Source: CAYPAV01 sp964408805 (GTDB taxonomy: Bacteria; Pseudomonadota; Alphaproteobacteria; UBA8366). From it: 64,000 nucleotides of DNA. The position numbers and the translations under genes are program-made. Location: NCBI GenBank assembly GCA_964408805.1, contig CAYPAV010000002.1, positions 248,001 to 312,000 on the forward strand, read 5' to 3'. Under the pieces are notes generated by a model. The model searched no databases and was not told where the DNA came from. It was given only the letters and a program-made list of their open reading frames with translations. This document shows, in pieces, positions 42,754-51,065 of the stretch (within the stretch, counting starts at the first letter, position 1; each line of letters begins with the position of its first letter).

Positions 42754-45010
42754 GAGTGACCGGCTCCAGATTGTTGCTCTGCGGCAGAACCCGACCGATC
42801 ACGGCGGCTTCCGGGTAGCCCCCCTCGCGCAGCGCGGTCACGCAGGCCTCGGCGTTCCCCTTCGGCACGCTGGCAAGCAAACCGCCGGCGGTCTGCGGAT
42901 CGAAGATTAGCGGCAGACGTTCCGATTCCAGAGCCCCGTTGCCGTTTCCGCGGATCGCCCGTCGGAGACGGACATTCTGCGGCTGCAAGGAAGAAAAAAT
43001 CCCGGCCCGAACGCAATCAAGAGCACCATCCAAGAGTGGGATCGTCTCCAGCTCAAGCTCGACATCGACCTCGGAAGGACGCGTCATCTCGACCAAATGG
43101 CCAAGCAGGCCAAATCCCGTCACATCCGTGCAGGCATGGGCGGCGTGATCGAACAGGATGTCGGCACCGGCGAGATTCGATTTCACCATCTGCTCAAGCG
43201 CAGCGTCGATCCATCGCCCCTTGGCATCACCACGCATATCGGCGGCGAAGAGGGTCCCGGTGCCGACCGGCTTGGTCAGGATCAGACTATCGCCCGCCCG
43301 CATGCCGCCTTTCCGCAAGATACGGTCGCGATCGGCGAGGCCATTGACCGAAAACCCGAGCGAGAGCTCCGATCCCTCGCTGGTATGGCCGCCGACTAGC
43401 GAAGTGCCGGCCTCGGCCAGCACCTTCATTGCGCCGGACATCAGTTGGAAGAGGGTCTCCTCGACGATCCCCTCCGGGGCGTAGGGCACCGAGGCAACGG
43501 CGAGCGCCGATTGCGGCTCGCCTCCCATGGCGAAGATATCTCCGAGGGCATGATTGGCGGCGATCTGACCGAAGACGTAAGGGTCGTCGACGAAGGCCCG
43601 AAAAAAATCGACCGTGTGCACCATGACCTTGCCCGCCGGCACCTCGACAACCGCCGCGTCATCCGGCTCGTGCAGACCGATCAGAACATCCTTGCGGACG
43701 ACCGGATGCAATTGCTGGAGGGCACGAGCCAGAACATCGGTGCCAACCTTCGCCCCGCATCCGCCGCAACGCATAGCGATTGCGGAAATTTCCTTCATGG
43801 CCTCCGCATCGGCCAGGCCGGGGGCGATCTCGACATCGCCCTCTTCCGCCATCTCCGGCAGTTCCTGGTATTTCTTCATCCAGCGAACGTCGATCCAGTC
43901 CTTGAGCTTCCAGACCCACGCCCCCTCGAACGACCAGCGGCCGCGCGAAGCCACGGCATATTCGTCGCCCGTCGTAATCAGGGTCAGAAAATCGCTTTGG
44001 GGCTTGAATGGTTTCAGCCGTCGCCCCGTCAACGCGCGACGTAGATTCTCCGCCAATGGCGGACCCTGGCGCACCGCGAAGACCCCGGCCTTAGGCCGCC
44101 GGTGCATGGACACCGTTGCGGTGTCGCCGGCGGCAAAGATGCCCGGATGGGAGACCGACTCAAGCGTCTCGTTGCAAAGAATGAAACCGTCATCGTCGAG
44201 CGCCAGGTCTGTTTTCTCGCCGAGCCAAGGCGCGGCCCCGGCCGGGGTCACCCAAAGAACTTCATCGAAGGTCAGGCTACGGCCGTTCTCGCAATCGACG
44301 CGGCGACCGTCCACCGCGACCACCTTGTGATTCTTATGGAGTTCGACCCCACGGGCGTCCATGATTCGGTTGAACCGTCGCCGGGTCGAGGCGTTGTGAA
44401 ACGGCAGGATGTCATCCGTATCGGTCACGATGTGGAACTTTATGTGGCTTGAATCGCGGCCGGCGGCGGCGAAATCCGAGCGCAGGCGATGTTCGATCGC
44501 AAGCAGCACCTCGACGCCACCCGCCCCGGCGCCGACCCCACCGATATGAATTTCGGCGTGGCTGTCCTTCAATCGCTCGAAAAGACCTTGCCACCGCTCG
44601 ACGAAACTGTTGATCGGCTTCACTGGAGTCACGTATTCGCGCGCGCCCGGCACTCGCATGCGCGGCGTCGAACCGATATTGATCGACAGGAGATCGAAGG
44701 CGACCGGTGGCCGGTTCCGGCAAAGCACCTTTTGGTTCGCGTGGTCGATCCCGACGGCTTCCTCGTGAAAGATCCGCGCCCCGGCGAATTGGGCGAGCGG
44801 GCGGAGGTCGATATGGGTGTCGTCGAAATCGTAATTGCCGGCGATGAATCCCGGCAGCATGCCGGAATAAGGCGTATGAACGTCCTTCGTTATCATTGTA
44901 ATCCGCGCGCCGGGGACCGGCTTCATGCCGAACATCTTCAGCACCGCAAGGTGGCTGTGACCGCCGCCGACCAGGACGAGATCCTTGATAACTGGTGTAT
45001 CGGATTTCAT
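42743..45010 (-). CDS. selD: FAD/NAD oxidoreductase fused to selenide, water dikinase (SelD/SenC)
   Basis: A 755-residue fusion. Residues 1-385 form an NADH dehydrogenase II-like flavoprotein domain ('LVGGGHSHLAVLKMFG', 'HPGIFAAGDTATV'). Residues from about 410 form selenophosphate synthetase, with active-site Cys418 and Lys421 in 'RCGGCGAKVGTDVL', then 'VDFFRAFVDDPYVFGQIAANHALGDIFAMGG' and 'LVGGHTSEGSELSLGF' in parts. It makes selenophosphate from selenide and ATP for both selenocysteine and, by context, selenoneine (the SenC role). The oxidoreductase part may generate selenide. The start is ATG at 45010, with AGGTGAGG ahead, 35 bases after the transporter permease. Confidence 0.94.
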   Translation of the reverse strand: MKSDTPVIKDLVLVGGGHSHLAVLKMFGMKPVPGARITMITKDVHTPYSGMLPGFIAGNYDFDDTHIDLRPLAQFAGARIFHEEAVGIDHANQKVLCRNRPPVAFDLLSINIGSTPRMRVPGAREYVTPVKPINSFVERWQGLFERLKDSHAEIHIGGVGAGAGGVEVLLAIEHRLRSDFAAAGRDSSHIKFHIVTDTDDILPFHNASTRRRFNRIMDARGVELHKNHKVVAVDGRRVDCENGRSLTFDEVLWVTPAGAAPWLGEKTDLALDDDGFILCNETLESVSHPGIFAAGDTATVSMHRRPKAGVFAVRQGPPLAENLRRALTGRRLKPFKPQSDFLTLITTGDEYAVASRGRWSFEGAWVWKLKDWIDVRWMKKYQELPEMAEEGDVEIAPGLADAEAMKEISAIAMRCGGCGAKVGTDVLARALQQLHPVVRKDVLIGLHEPDDAAVVEVPAGKVMVHTVDFFRAFVDDPYVFGQIAANHALGDIFAMGGEPQSALAVASVPYAPEGIVEETLFQLMSGAMKVLAEAGTSLVGGHTSEGSELSLGFSVNGLADRDRILRKGGMRAGDSLILTKPVGTGTLFAADMRGDAKGRWIDAALEQMVKSNLAGADILFDHAAHACTDVTGFGLLGHLVEMTRPSEVDVELELETIPLLDGALDCVRAGIFSSLQPQNVRLRRAIRGNGNGALESERLPLIFDPQTAGGLLASVPKGNAEACVTALREGGYPEAAVIGRVLPQSNNLEPVTLID

Positions 45011-45045
45011 GCCCTCACCTTTCCGGCCGCGACATTACCATGCGC

Positions 45046-46551
45046 CTAGGCCGCGTCCGGCGCGATTTTAAGTCGCAGCCGGCCGCGAATGGCGCGGGAG
45101 CTGATATCGACCCCGATATTTAACAGCGCGGTAATCAGGATCAAGACCATCGCACGATCGAACCGGATATCGGCGATCGCACTGTCGATATAAAAACCCA
45201 ACGTCGCAATACCCAGAATCCCCAGGATTGCCGTTTCCCGCATGATGATTTCCCAGCGGTAGAACAAAAAGGCGAGAAACTGCCCATAGAGACGGGGTGT
45301 TACCTCGAAGGCATAAAGGTTGAACCCCTTGGGTGCGTCGGCGCGAAACTCTAGCTCGTTCGAGTATCTTCCCAGGAGATGGCCGATTATGGCGCCGTTA
45401 TGGAGCGACAGGGCGATGATCGCCGGGAGCATCGAAGGCCCCCAAAGCTGGAGGAATATGTAGGCCAAGATGTATTCCGGCGTCGACCGGCAGATGACGA
45501 GAAAGACGTGCCCAAACGTCCGGCCGAAGCGGTCCATGAAGCAAGTCGAGATCAAGGGATAGAATACCAATGTCAACAGGGCCGTCCCGACCAGAGCGAT
45601 TTGCGTCAGCAAAATCGTGTTGACCAATCCCGGCAGAGCCTCGGTCGACAGGATCGACCAGAACCAATCCCCAAGATTGGCGAGCGCCGCCGCGTCGATG
45701 GTCTCGGCGTTGCGGATCGGCGCGGGCCAAATGTCCGAACCGAAAAACCGGGCCACGTTACTCCAATCGAAATGGGTGGCCCCGGAACCGATCGAGATCA
45801 CGAAGGGAGCCGCCGCGACATAGGCCCAGGCAAGCCTCGTTCGCATCCAAAACCGTATCGTCGCGATGATCACGAAGAACAAGATCAGCAGGGCCGAGGC
45901 TTCCGAATACTGCCCCTGCTTGAAGAAGGACGACAAATAGAATCCAAGCGTCGGCAATCCTACGAAGCCGAGCACCGCGCTCGACCGCAACCCGCATTCG
46001 AGGCGATAGAAGGTATAATCTTTCAGATGGACCCAGACATCGGGAAGTTTGGCGAAAAAGAACGTCGAAACCGCGCCGACCCCCCGAGGCAATGTGCGAA
46101 GAGCACGGGAATCCGCCCCCTCCAAGATCTCCGCATAGACCTTGGCACATATTCCGCTATAGGGAATGGCGATCGCGAGGACGCCGGCGAGCGGCGAGGG
46201 CCCGAACATCTGGATGAAGATCAGGGCCCAGAAAATTTCGTGAATCGCGCGGATAAAGGCAGAGCCCCAGCGGATCACGCCAAACACCTGGAACAAGGGA
46301 GCGAGAAGAAATCCGAACACCGAGCCGAACGCCACGCCAAGTACCGCGAAGGCAACCGTCTGCACCAGGGCCTCTCCGAGCCGGTCGACGGCGAGAAAAT
46401 CCGGGGTCGCAAACCCCCGGAGCATGCGCCCGAATTCTCCCCAAGGATCGAGGGTCGTGATCTCGACATCGGAAAGCGCCAAACAGAAAAGGGCGAGTCC
46501 CGCGAAGCCAAGGCTGGTCCGCATAATGGGCGACCGCAATGCGGGGTTCAT
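45046..46551 (-). CDS. Tandem-fused PhnE-like ABC transporter permease, candidate selenium oxyanion importer
   Basis: A 501-residue membrane protein in which two PhnE-type permease halves are joined in one chain. The first EAA-like loop region is 'EIFWALIFIQMFG' to 'IPYSGICAKVYAEILEG', and the second is 'STPEYILAYIFLQLWG' to 'LSLHNGAIIGHLLGRYS'. Two halves per chain means that one protein can build the whole membrane pore. Its start codon overlaps the stop of the ATPase gene (ATGA), and selD follows after 35 bases, which argues for selenium rather than phosphonate as cargo. Confidence 0.85.
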   Translation of the reverse strand: MNPALRSPIMRTSLGFAGLALFCLALSDVEITTLDPWGEFGRMLRGFATPDFLAVDRLGEALVQTVAFAVLGVAFGSVFGFLLAPLFQVFGVIRWGSAFIRAIHEIFWALIFIQMFGPSPLAGVLAIAIPYSGICAKVYAEILEGADSRALRTLPRGVGAVSTFFFAKLPDVWVHLKDYTFYRLECGLRSSAVLGFVGLPTLGFYLSSFFKQGQYSEASALLILFFVIIATIRFWMRTRLAWAYVAAAPFVISIGSGATHFDWSNVARFFGSDIWPAPIRNAETIDAAALANLGDWFWSILSTEALPGLVNTILLTQIALVGTALLTLVFYPLISTCFMDRFGRTFGHVFLVICRSTPEYILAYIFLQLWGPSMLPAIIALSLHNGAIIGHLLGRYSNELEFRADAPKGFNLYAFEVTPRLYGQFLAFLFYRWEIIMRETAILGILGIATLGFYIDSAIADIRFDRAMVLILITALLNIGVDISSRAIRGRLRLKIAPDAA

Positions 46552-47228
46552 CGATCCTCGATCTCGCCCTTGTAGAGCGGCATCAAGTCATCACGGCCCA
46601 TTCCCGAGGCGGCCTCATCGAGCACGACCCGCCCATCCTCGACGCCGACGATGCGATCGCAGAACTCGAGCGCCAAATCAACGTCATGCATCGCCAGAAC
46701 GCTCGTCTCGTAGGCGCCGTTTATCACCGAGAGAACCGAGCGCGCCTGATGCAGATCGACCGAGGATACCGGCTCATCGCCCAACAACACCTCCGCGCCC
46801 TGAAACAAGGCGCGCGCGACGCCGGTTCGCTGTTGCTGGCCGCCCGACAGCTCACCCGCCGGTTCGAAGATCTTCTCCCGCAATCCGAGCGGCTCCAGCA
46901 GCTCCAATATCGCGGCGACTTCCCGCTTCAACGGCCGGGCCAAATTCAAAAGGTTGTACCAAGTCGAGTTTCGATCCAACCGACCCATGAACACGTTGTG
47001 GAAAACCGATAACGTCTTCACGAGCCCGGGATCCTGCGGCACGAACGCGGCGTCGGTCTGTCGGCGATCATAGAACAGGGACAGCAAGGTGGATTTGCCG
47101 GCCCCGCTTCGTCCGACCAGAGCCAGCCGTTGCCCGCGTTCCACCCGCAGGTTGATCCCCTTCAGGACGGTCTTGCCGTTATAGGCGGCGGACGCATCCT
47201 TTAGTTCGAGAAGCGTGGTCGCGCTAAT
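46548..47228 (-). CDS. ABC transporter ATPase, PhnC-like, compact and with a non-standard start
   Basis: About 226 residues. Walker A is 'GRSGAGKSTLL', the signature 'LSGGQQQRTGVARAL', Walker B 'EVLLGDEPVSSVD' and H-loop 'LAMHDVDLAL'. The segment between Walker A and the Q-loop ('AAFVPQDPG') is about 30 residues shorter than usual. The conserved N-terminus 'TTLLELKDASAAYNGKTVLKGINL' lies upstream of the first GTG (47144), and no ATG, GTG or TTG opens it. The best start is ATT at 47228, which overlaps the stop of the binding-protein gene. Confidence 0.78.
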   Translation of the reverse strand: MSATTLLELKDASAAYNGKTVLKGINLRVERGQRLALVGRSGAGKSTLLSLFYDRRQTDAAFVPQDPGLVKTLSVFHNVFMGRLDRNSTWYNLLNLARPLKREVAAILELLEPLGLREKIFEPAGELSGGQQQRTGVARALFQGAEVLLGDEPVSSVDLHQARSVLSVINGAYETSVLAMHDVDLALEFCDRIVGVEDGRVVLDEAASGMGRDDLMPLYKGEIEDR

Positions 47229-48081
47229 CGATCAATCCAATCCGTTTCGCGGTATCCAAAATCGGCTTGTAGTCGAAATTTTTGGCCGGAACGAAGCTTT
47301 TCCTCGGGAAAGCCTTCAGCAATTGGCGATCCTTCATGCCCAACAGCGCTTGGCGAATCTTCGCCTTAAAGCCACTACCAAATCGTTTCTCGACATCTCC
47401 GCGTACCGTCCACTGATAGTCGGGATAAGGCGGTGTCTTCCATATAACCCGCACTTTCGAAGGGTCGACGCGGCCAAGTTTCTTTTCATTCTCGAAGACC
47501 TTGAAGTTCAACGCGCCAACCTCGTAGGCACCTGACTGAACGAGAGCCAATGTCCGCGAATGATCGCCCGAAAAACCAACCCGGCGGAAAACCTCTTGGG
47601 GTGCCTTGCCGAACGTCTCTCGGACGTGAAATTCCGGCATCAGACGGCCGGAGGTGGACCCCTTCGATCCGAAAGTGAAGGTCTTGCCGGCAATCGCTTT
47701 CGATAGCTCGCCGCCTTCGCTGATCCCCGTCTTCGCATTGGCTATGAAATAGGTGACGAAAAACTGGTCCTCGTAACCTTGCGCGATCGCCTCCGACCCC
47801 GGCACCACGAGACGCGCCCGTACACCGGAAAGCCCACCGAACCAGGCCAGTTGGACTTGGTTGTTGCGAAACGCCGTGACGGCGGCGGCATACGATTTCA
47901 CCGGAATATATTCGACCGGAACGCCCAACGCCTTGGTCAAATAATCGGCAACCTTCTCAAATCGTGCCCGCAGCCTTGTTTCGTCCTGGTCGGGAATGGC
48001 GGTGAAAACAAACGTGTCGGCATACGCCCCCGGAATCAGACCAAATATGAAAACGAAAACCAACCAGACCCGACGTGGCAT
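47224..48081 (-). CDS. PhnD-like periplasmic substrate-binding protein, candidate selenium oxyanion receptor
   Basis: A 285-residue exported protein: signal peptide of about 21 residues ending 'IPGAYA'. The mature N-terminus 'FTAIPDQDETRLRARFEKVADYL' is followed by 'VPVKSYAAAVTAFRNNQVQLAWFGGLSG' and 'FGSKGSTSGRLMPEF', a PhnD/phosphite-binding layout. I recall closely similar proteins being annotated as putative selenate ABC transporter binding proteins, but could not check this. First gene of a likely four-gene operon ending in selD; AAGGGG precedes ATG 48081. Confidence 0.85.
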   Translation of the reverse strand: MPRRVWLVFVFIFGLIPGAYADTFVFTAIPDQDETRLRARFEKVADYLTKALGVPVEYIPVKSYAAAVTAFRNNQVQLAWFGGLSGVRARLVVPGSEAIAQGYEDQFFVTYFIANAKTGISEGGELSKAIAGKTFTFGSKGSTSGRLMPEFHVRETFGKAPQEVFRRVGFSGDHSRTLALVQSGAYEVGALNFKVFENEKKLGRVDPSKVRVIWKTPPYPDYQWTVRGDVEKRFGSGFKAKIRQALLGMKDRQLLKAFPRKSFVPAKNFDYKPILDTAKRIGLID

Positions 48082-48243
48082 TGATGTACCCCTTCATGTA
48101 TTTGATTTGCTGGCGCGACATTGTCCCAAATCGCCAAACACACTACCCATTTACCGAGACTAGGCACAGTCCCTTGGACTCGGCGCGTGAGATAATTCAA
48201 AATATTTCTACGTTAAGCAACAATCTCTGGACGGATTTTCGAT

Positions 48244-49443
48244 ATGACCCTGGATACGGCCCTTCTCGATGCCGAGTTTCCCGGCGCCCGCGAACAGACC
48301 TACTTCAACTGCGCGGCGCGCGGCCTCGTTCCCCAAAGCGCGCGACGGGCGGTCGATACGATGCTGGACAGCTTGAGCGAAGGAAGCGGCGACAAGGCGG
48401 CGATGTTCGATTCGATCGACGATGTGCGTTCCGGATTCGCCCGGATGATCAACGCGGCCCCCGACGAAATCGCAATGATCAAGAATGTCTCGGAAGGGCT
48501 CAACATCATCGCCGCGGCTCTCGACCTCCAATCCGACGACAACGTCATTCTTTGCCCGGAGTTGGAGCATCCGAACAATGTTTATCCCTGGCTTCATTTG
48601 CGCGAACGCCTGGGCGTAGAAATTCGGGCGATCGAGGGCCAGGACGGCCACATGCCGATCAGCGAGATGATCGACGCCATGGACGACCGGACCCGCTGCG
48701 TCTCGGTCGCCTCGGTCAGTTTCTCACCCGGATTCCGCAGTGATATCGCGCCGCTTGGCCAAGCCTGCCGCGACCGCGGCGTCTTCCATCTGGTCGATGC
48801 GGTCCAATCGGTCGGCATCCTCGAGACCGACGTCGAGGCATTGCAAATCGACGCACTCTCGGTCTCGACCCAGAAGGGCCTGCTCGGGCTCTACGGCATG
48901 GGCATGCTTTACTGCCGCCGCGGCTGGGCGCAGCGCCTGACGCCGGCTTATCTGGCGCGCCTCGGGGTCGATCTCGGCGACGAGGCCCACGAGGCCGATC
49001 TCGGCTCCGACAATTACCGGCTGATGCCGGATGCCCGGCGCTTCGATCTCGGCAATCACAATTATGTCGGCGCCATTGCCGCCGACGCCGCGCTCAAACT
49101 CCTGAACGGGATCGGCACGGCAGCGATCGAGGCTCATGTTACCGCCCTGGCGGAAAAGCTCGCGTCGGGTTTCATCGATCTTGGCCTGCCGGTAGCGGGC
49201 GGTGCCTCGGGCGCGCATATCGGCAGTATCGTCTGCGTCGGCCGGCATGGCGCCGGAGGCCATGACACCACCGACGATACAGAGATCGCCGAGCTGTCCG
49301 CGCATTTGACCGAGAATGGGGTCCAGCACTCGATCCGGCGCGGCCTGATCCGCCTCTCGCTCCACGTCTACAACACGGAAGAAGACGTCGAGCGCACCCT
49401 CGCCCTGGCGGCTGATTGGCGAAGCGCCCGCCGGGCCGCCTAA
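48244..49443 (+). CDS. Class V aminotransferase-fold PLP enzyme (isopenicillin N epimerase/SelLy-like)
   Basis: A 399-residue PLP enzyme. The cofactor Asp185 is in 'LVDAVQSVG' and the Schiff-base Lys211 in 'STQKGLLGLYGMG'. The C-terminus 'RLSLHVYNTEEDVERTL' is that of the epimerase/selenocysteine lyase-like branch. The cysteine loop of cysteine desulfurases is not seen, so it is not a desulfurase. Divergent from the binding-protein gene next to the selenium cluster; a link to selenium is possible but unsupported. The start is ATG at 48244. Confidence 0.85.
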   Translation: MTLDTALLDAEFPGAREQTYFNCAARGLVPQSARRAVDTMLDSLSEGSGDKAAMFDSIDDVRSGFARMINAAPDEIAMIKNVSEGLNIIAAALDLQSDDNVILCPELEHPNNVYPWLHLRERLGVEIRAIEGQDGHMPISEMIDAMDDRTRCVSVASVSFSPGFRSDIAPLGQACRDRGVFHLVDAVQSVGILETDVEALQIDALSVSTQKGLLGLYGMGMLYCRRGWAQRLTPAYLARLGVDLGDEAHEADLGSDNYRLMPDARRFDLGNHNYVGAIAADAALKLLNGIGTAAIEAHVTALAEKLASGFIDLGLPVAGGASGAHIGSIVCVGRHGAGGHDTTDDTEIAELSAHLTENGVQHSIRRGLIRLSLHVYNTEEDVERTLALAADWRSARRAA

Positions 49444-49455
49444 CGCCATCGGCGA

Positions 49456-50337
49456 TCAGCCGAGGGTCCCATACCAATCGGCGATCGCGGTACCGATCTC
49501 GTCCGGCGAATCCTCCTGGATGAAGTGATGGCCCTTCACGGTGACCTCGGTCTGGTTGGGCCAGGCGCGGCAGAATTCGCGCTGGTTGCCGGTCAGAATG
49601 GCGCCGGGATCGGCGTTGATGAAAAGCTTTGGCAGATCGCTTTTCGAGAGCCAAGCACCATAGTCGCCGACTATTTGGCAGACATCGGCCGGGCTATCGT
49701 CGATCGGGATTTCGCGAGGCCAAGTCAGGGTCGGCCGGCGATCTTCGCCGGGGGTGACGTAGGGGCGCCGGTATTCCGTCATCTCGGCGTCGGAAAGGTC
49801 GCGGAGGACCGCGTTCGGCAGGAGTCGTTCGACGAAGAAGTTGTTCTCCAACACCATTTCCTCACCGGCCTCGGAGCGCATCGCCTGAAAGACCTTGAGG
49901 CTCTGCTCCGGCCAATACGAGCTCGGGATCGGCATCACGAGCGCCTCCATATAGACGAAACCCCTGACCGCGTCCTGGTGCCGGTACCCCCAGTCGAAGC
50001 CAAGCGCGGAGCCCCAGTCATGGATCACGAATGTGACGTTATCGGTAACGCCGATCCCCTCGAGAAGGCCGTCCAGGTATTCGCGGTGTTCGACCAGCCG
50101 GTAGCGGCCGGGCCCGCTCTCGGGCAACCTGTCCGAATCGCCCATGCCGATGAGGTCGGGCGCCACCAGCCGGCCCTTCCCCGCCAGATGCGGCATGATG
50201 TTGCGCCAGAGGTAGGACGAGGTCGGATTGCCGTGCAGGAAGACGATCGGGTCGCCCTCGCCCTCGTCGACATAGGCCATGGTCAACCCGTTTACCTCGA
50301 CGCGCTTTTTCTCGTAAGGCATATCGGCGGAAATCAT
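49456..50337 (-). CDS. Haloalkane dehalogenase
   Basis: A 293-residue alpha/beta hydrolase with the catalytic pentad of HLD-II dehalogenases: nucleophile Asp107 and halide-binding Trp108 in 'IHDWGSALGF', Asn37 in 'HGNPTSSYLWRN', acid Glu131 in 'VYMEALVMP' and His271 in 'GHHFIQEDSPDEIG'. It hydrolyses carbon-halogen bonds of small alkanes to alcohol and halide in the cytosol. The start is ATG at 50337, with GGAAGGAG ahead. Confidence 0.93.
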   Translation of the reverse strand: MISADMPYEKKRVEVNGLTMAYVDEGEGDPIVFLHGNPTSSYLWRNIMPHLAGKGRLVAPDLIGMGDSDRLPESGPGRYRLVEHREYLDGLLEGIGVTDNVTFVIHDWGSALGFDWGYRHQDAVRGFVYMEALVMPIPSSYWPEQSLKVFQAMRSEAGEEMVLENNFFVERLLPNAVLRDLSDAEMTEYRRPYVTPGEDRRPTLTWPREIPIDDSPADVCQIVGDYGAWLSKSDLPKLFINADPGAILTGNQREFCRAWPNQTEVTVKGHHFIQEDSPDEIGTAIADWYGTLG

Positions 50338-50422
50338 GCTCGGCTCCTTCCCGATCCGGTTTGTTCGGTATTCAGGCCTGCTGTAGCATTCCCGCGCGAA
50401 TTAGAAAACAGGAGCGGCCCCG

Positions 50423-51052
50423 ATGGATCATGATGCGAACCAGGCGATCGAAACGGCAGCGGGATTGCGCGGGATCTATGGCGATGCCATGGGCCTTGCG
50501 GTCGCGAAGGAGATGACCCGGCTCGACCGGCATTGCCGCGATTTCATCGCGCTTTCGCCGTTCATGGTAATCGGCTCGGCGAATGCCGCCGGAGCGGCCG
50601 ACGTCTCGCCCAAGGGCGATGCGCCGGGCTTCGTCCAGGTTCTCGACGATCGGCACCTGTTGATCCCGGACCGACCCGGAAACAACCGCCTCGATACGCT
50701 AGAGAACATCACCGAGAACGCGGAGGTGGCGACGATCTTCTTCGTTCCCGGCGTCAAGGAGACGCTGCGGATCAACGGCCGCGCCCGGATCGTCGCCGAT
50801 ACCGAGGTGACGGCGCAATTCGAGGTCAACGGCAAGCTGCCAAAGACCGCGATCCTGATCGAGGTTCGCGAGGTCTTCATGCATTGCGCCAAGGCGCTGG
50901 TTCGAAGCCGGCTTTGGGAAGGCGACTATCAGGTGGAACGGACGGCACTCCCCCGTTACGCCGAAATTCTCGCCGACCACGCCGACCATTCGATGACGGT
51001 CGACGAGATCGAAACCGAGATCGAGGTGAGCACCAAGACGCGGATGTGGTAA
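50423..51052 (+). CDS. Pyridoxamine 5'-phosphate oxidase-like FMN-binding protein
   Basis: A 209-residue protein of the MSMEG_1061-type FMN-dependent PPOX family. Signatures are 'HCRDFIALSPFMVIGSANAAG', 'DVSPKGDAPGFV', 'IPDRPGNNRLDTLENI' and 'FFVPGVKETLRINGRARIV'. These proteins bind FMN or F420 and reduce small substrates; the natural role is unknown. The start is ATG at 50423, with AGGAG eight bases ahead. It converges with the racemase gene at 51066. Confidence 0.88.
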   Translation: MDHDANQAIETAAGLRGIYGDAMGLAVAKEMTRLDRHCRDFIALSPFMVIGSANAAGAADVSPKGDAPGFVQVLDDRHLLIPDRPGNNRLDTLENITENAEVATIFFVPGVKETLRINGRARIVADTEVTAQFEVNGKLPKTAILIEVREVFMHCAKALVRSRLWEGDYQVERTALPRYAEILADHADHSMTVDEIETEIEVSTKTRMW

Positions 51053-51065
51053 GGCGCGGTATTCG

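Noticed and set aside
45046..48081. Phosphonate transporter PhnCDE
   Set aside because: No C-P lyase or phosphonatase genes are nearby, and the operon runs into selD. Kept as fold-level homology only.
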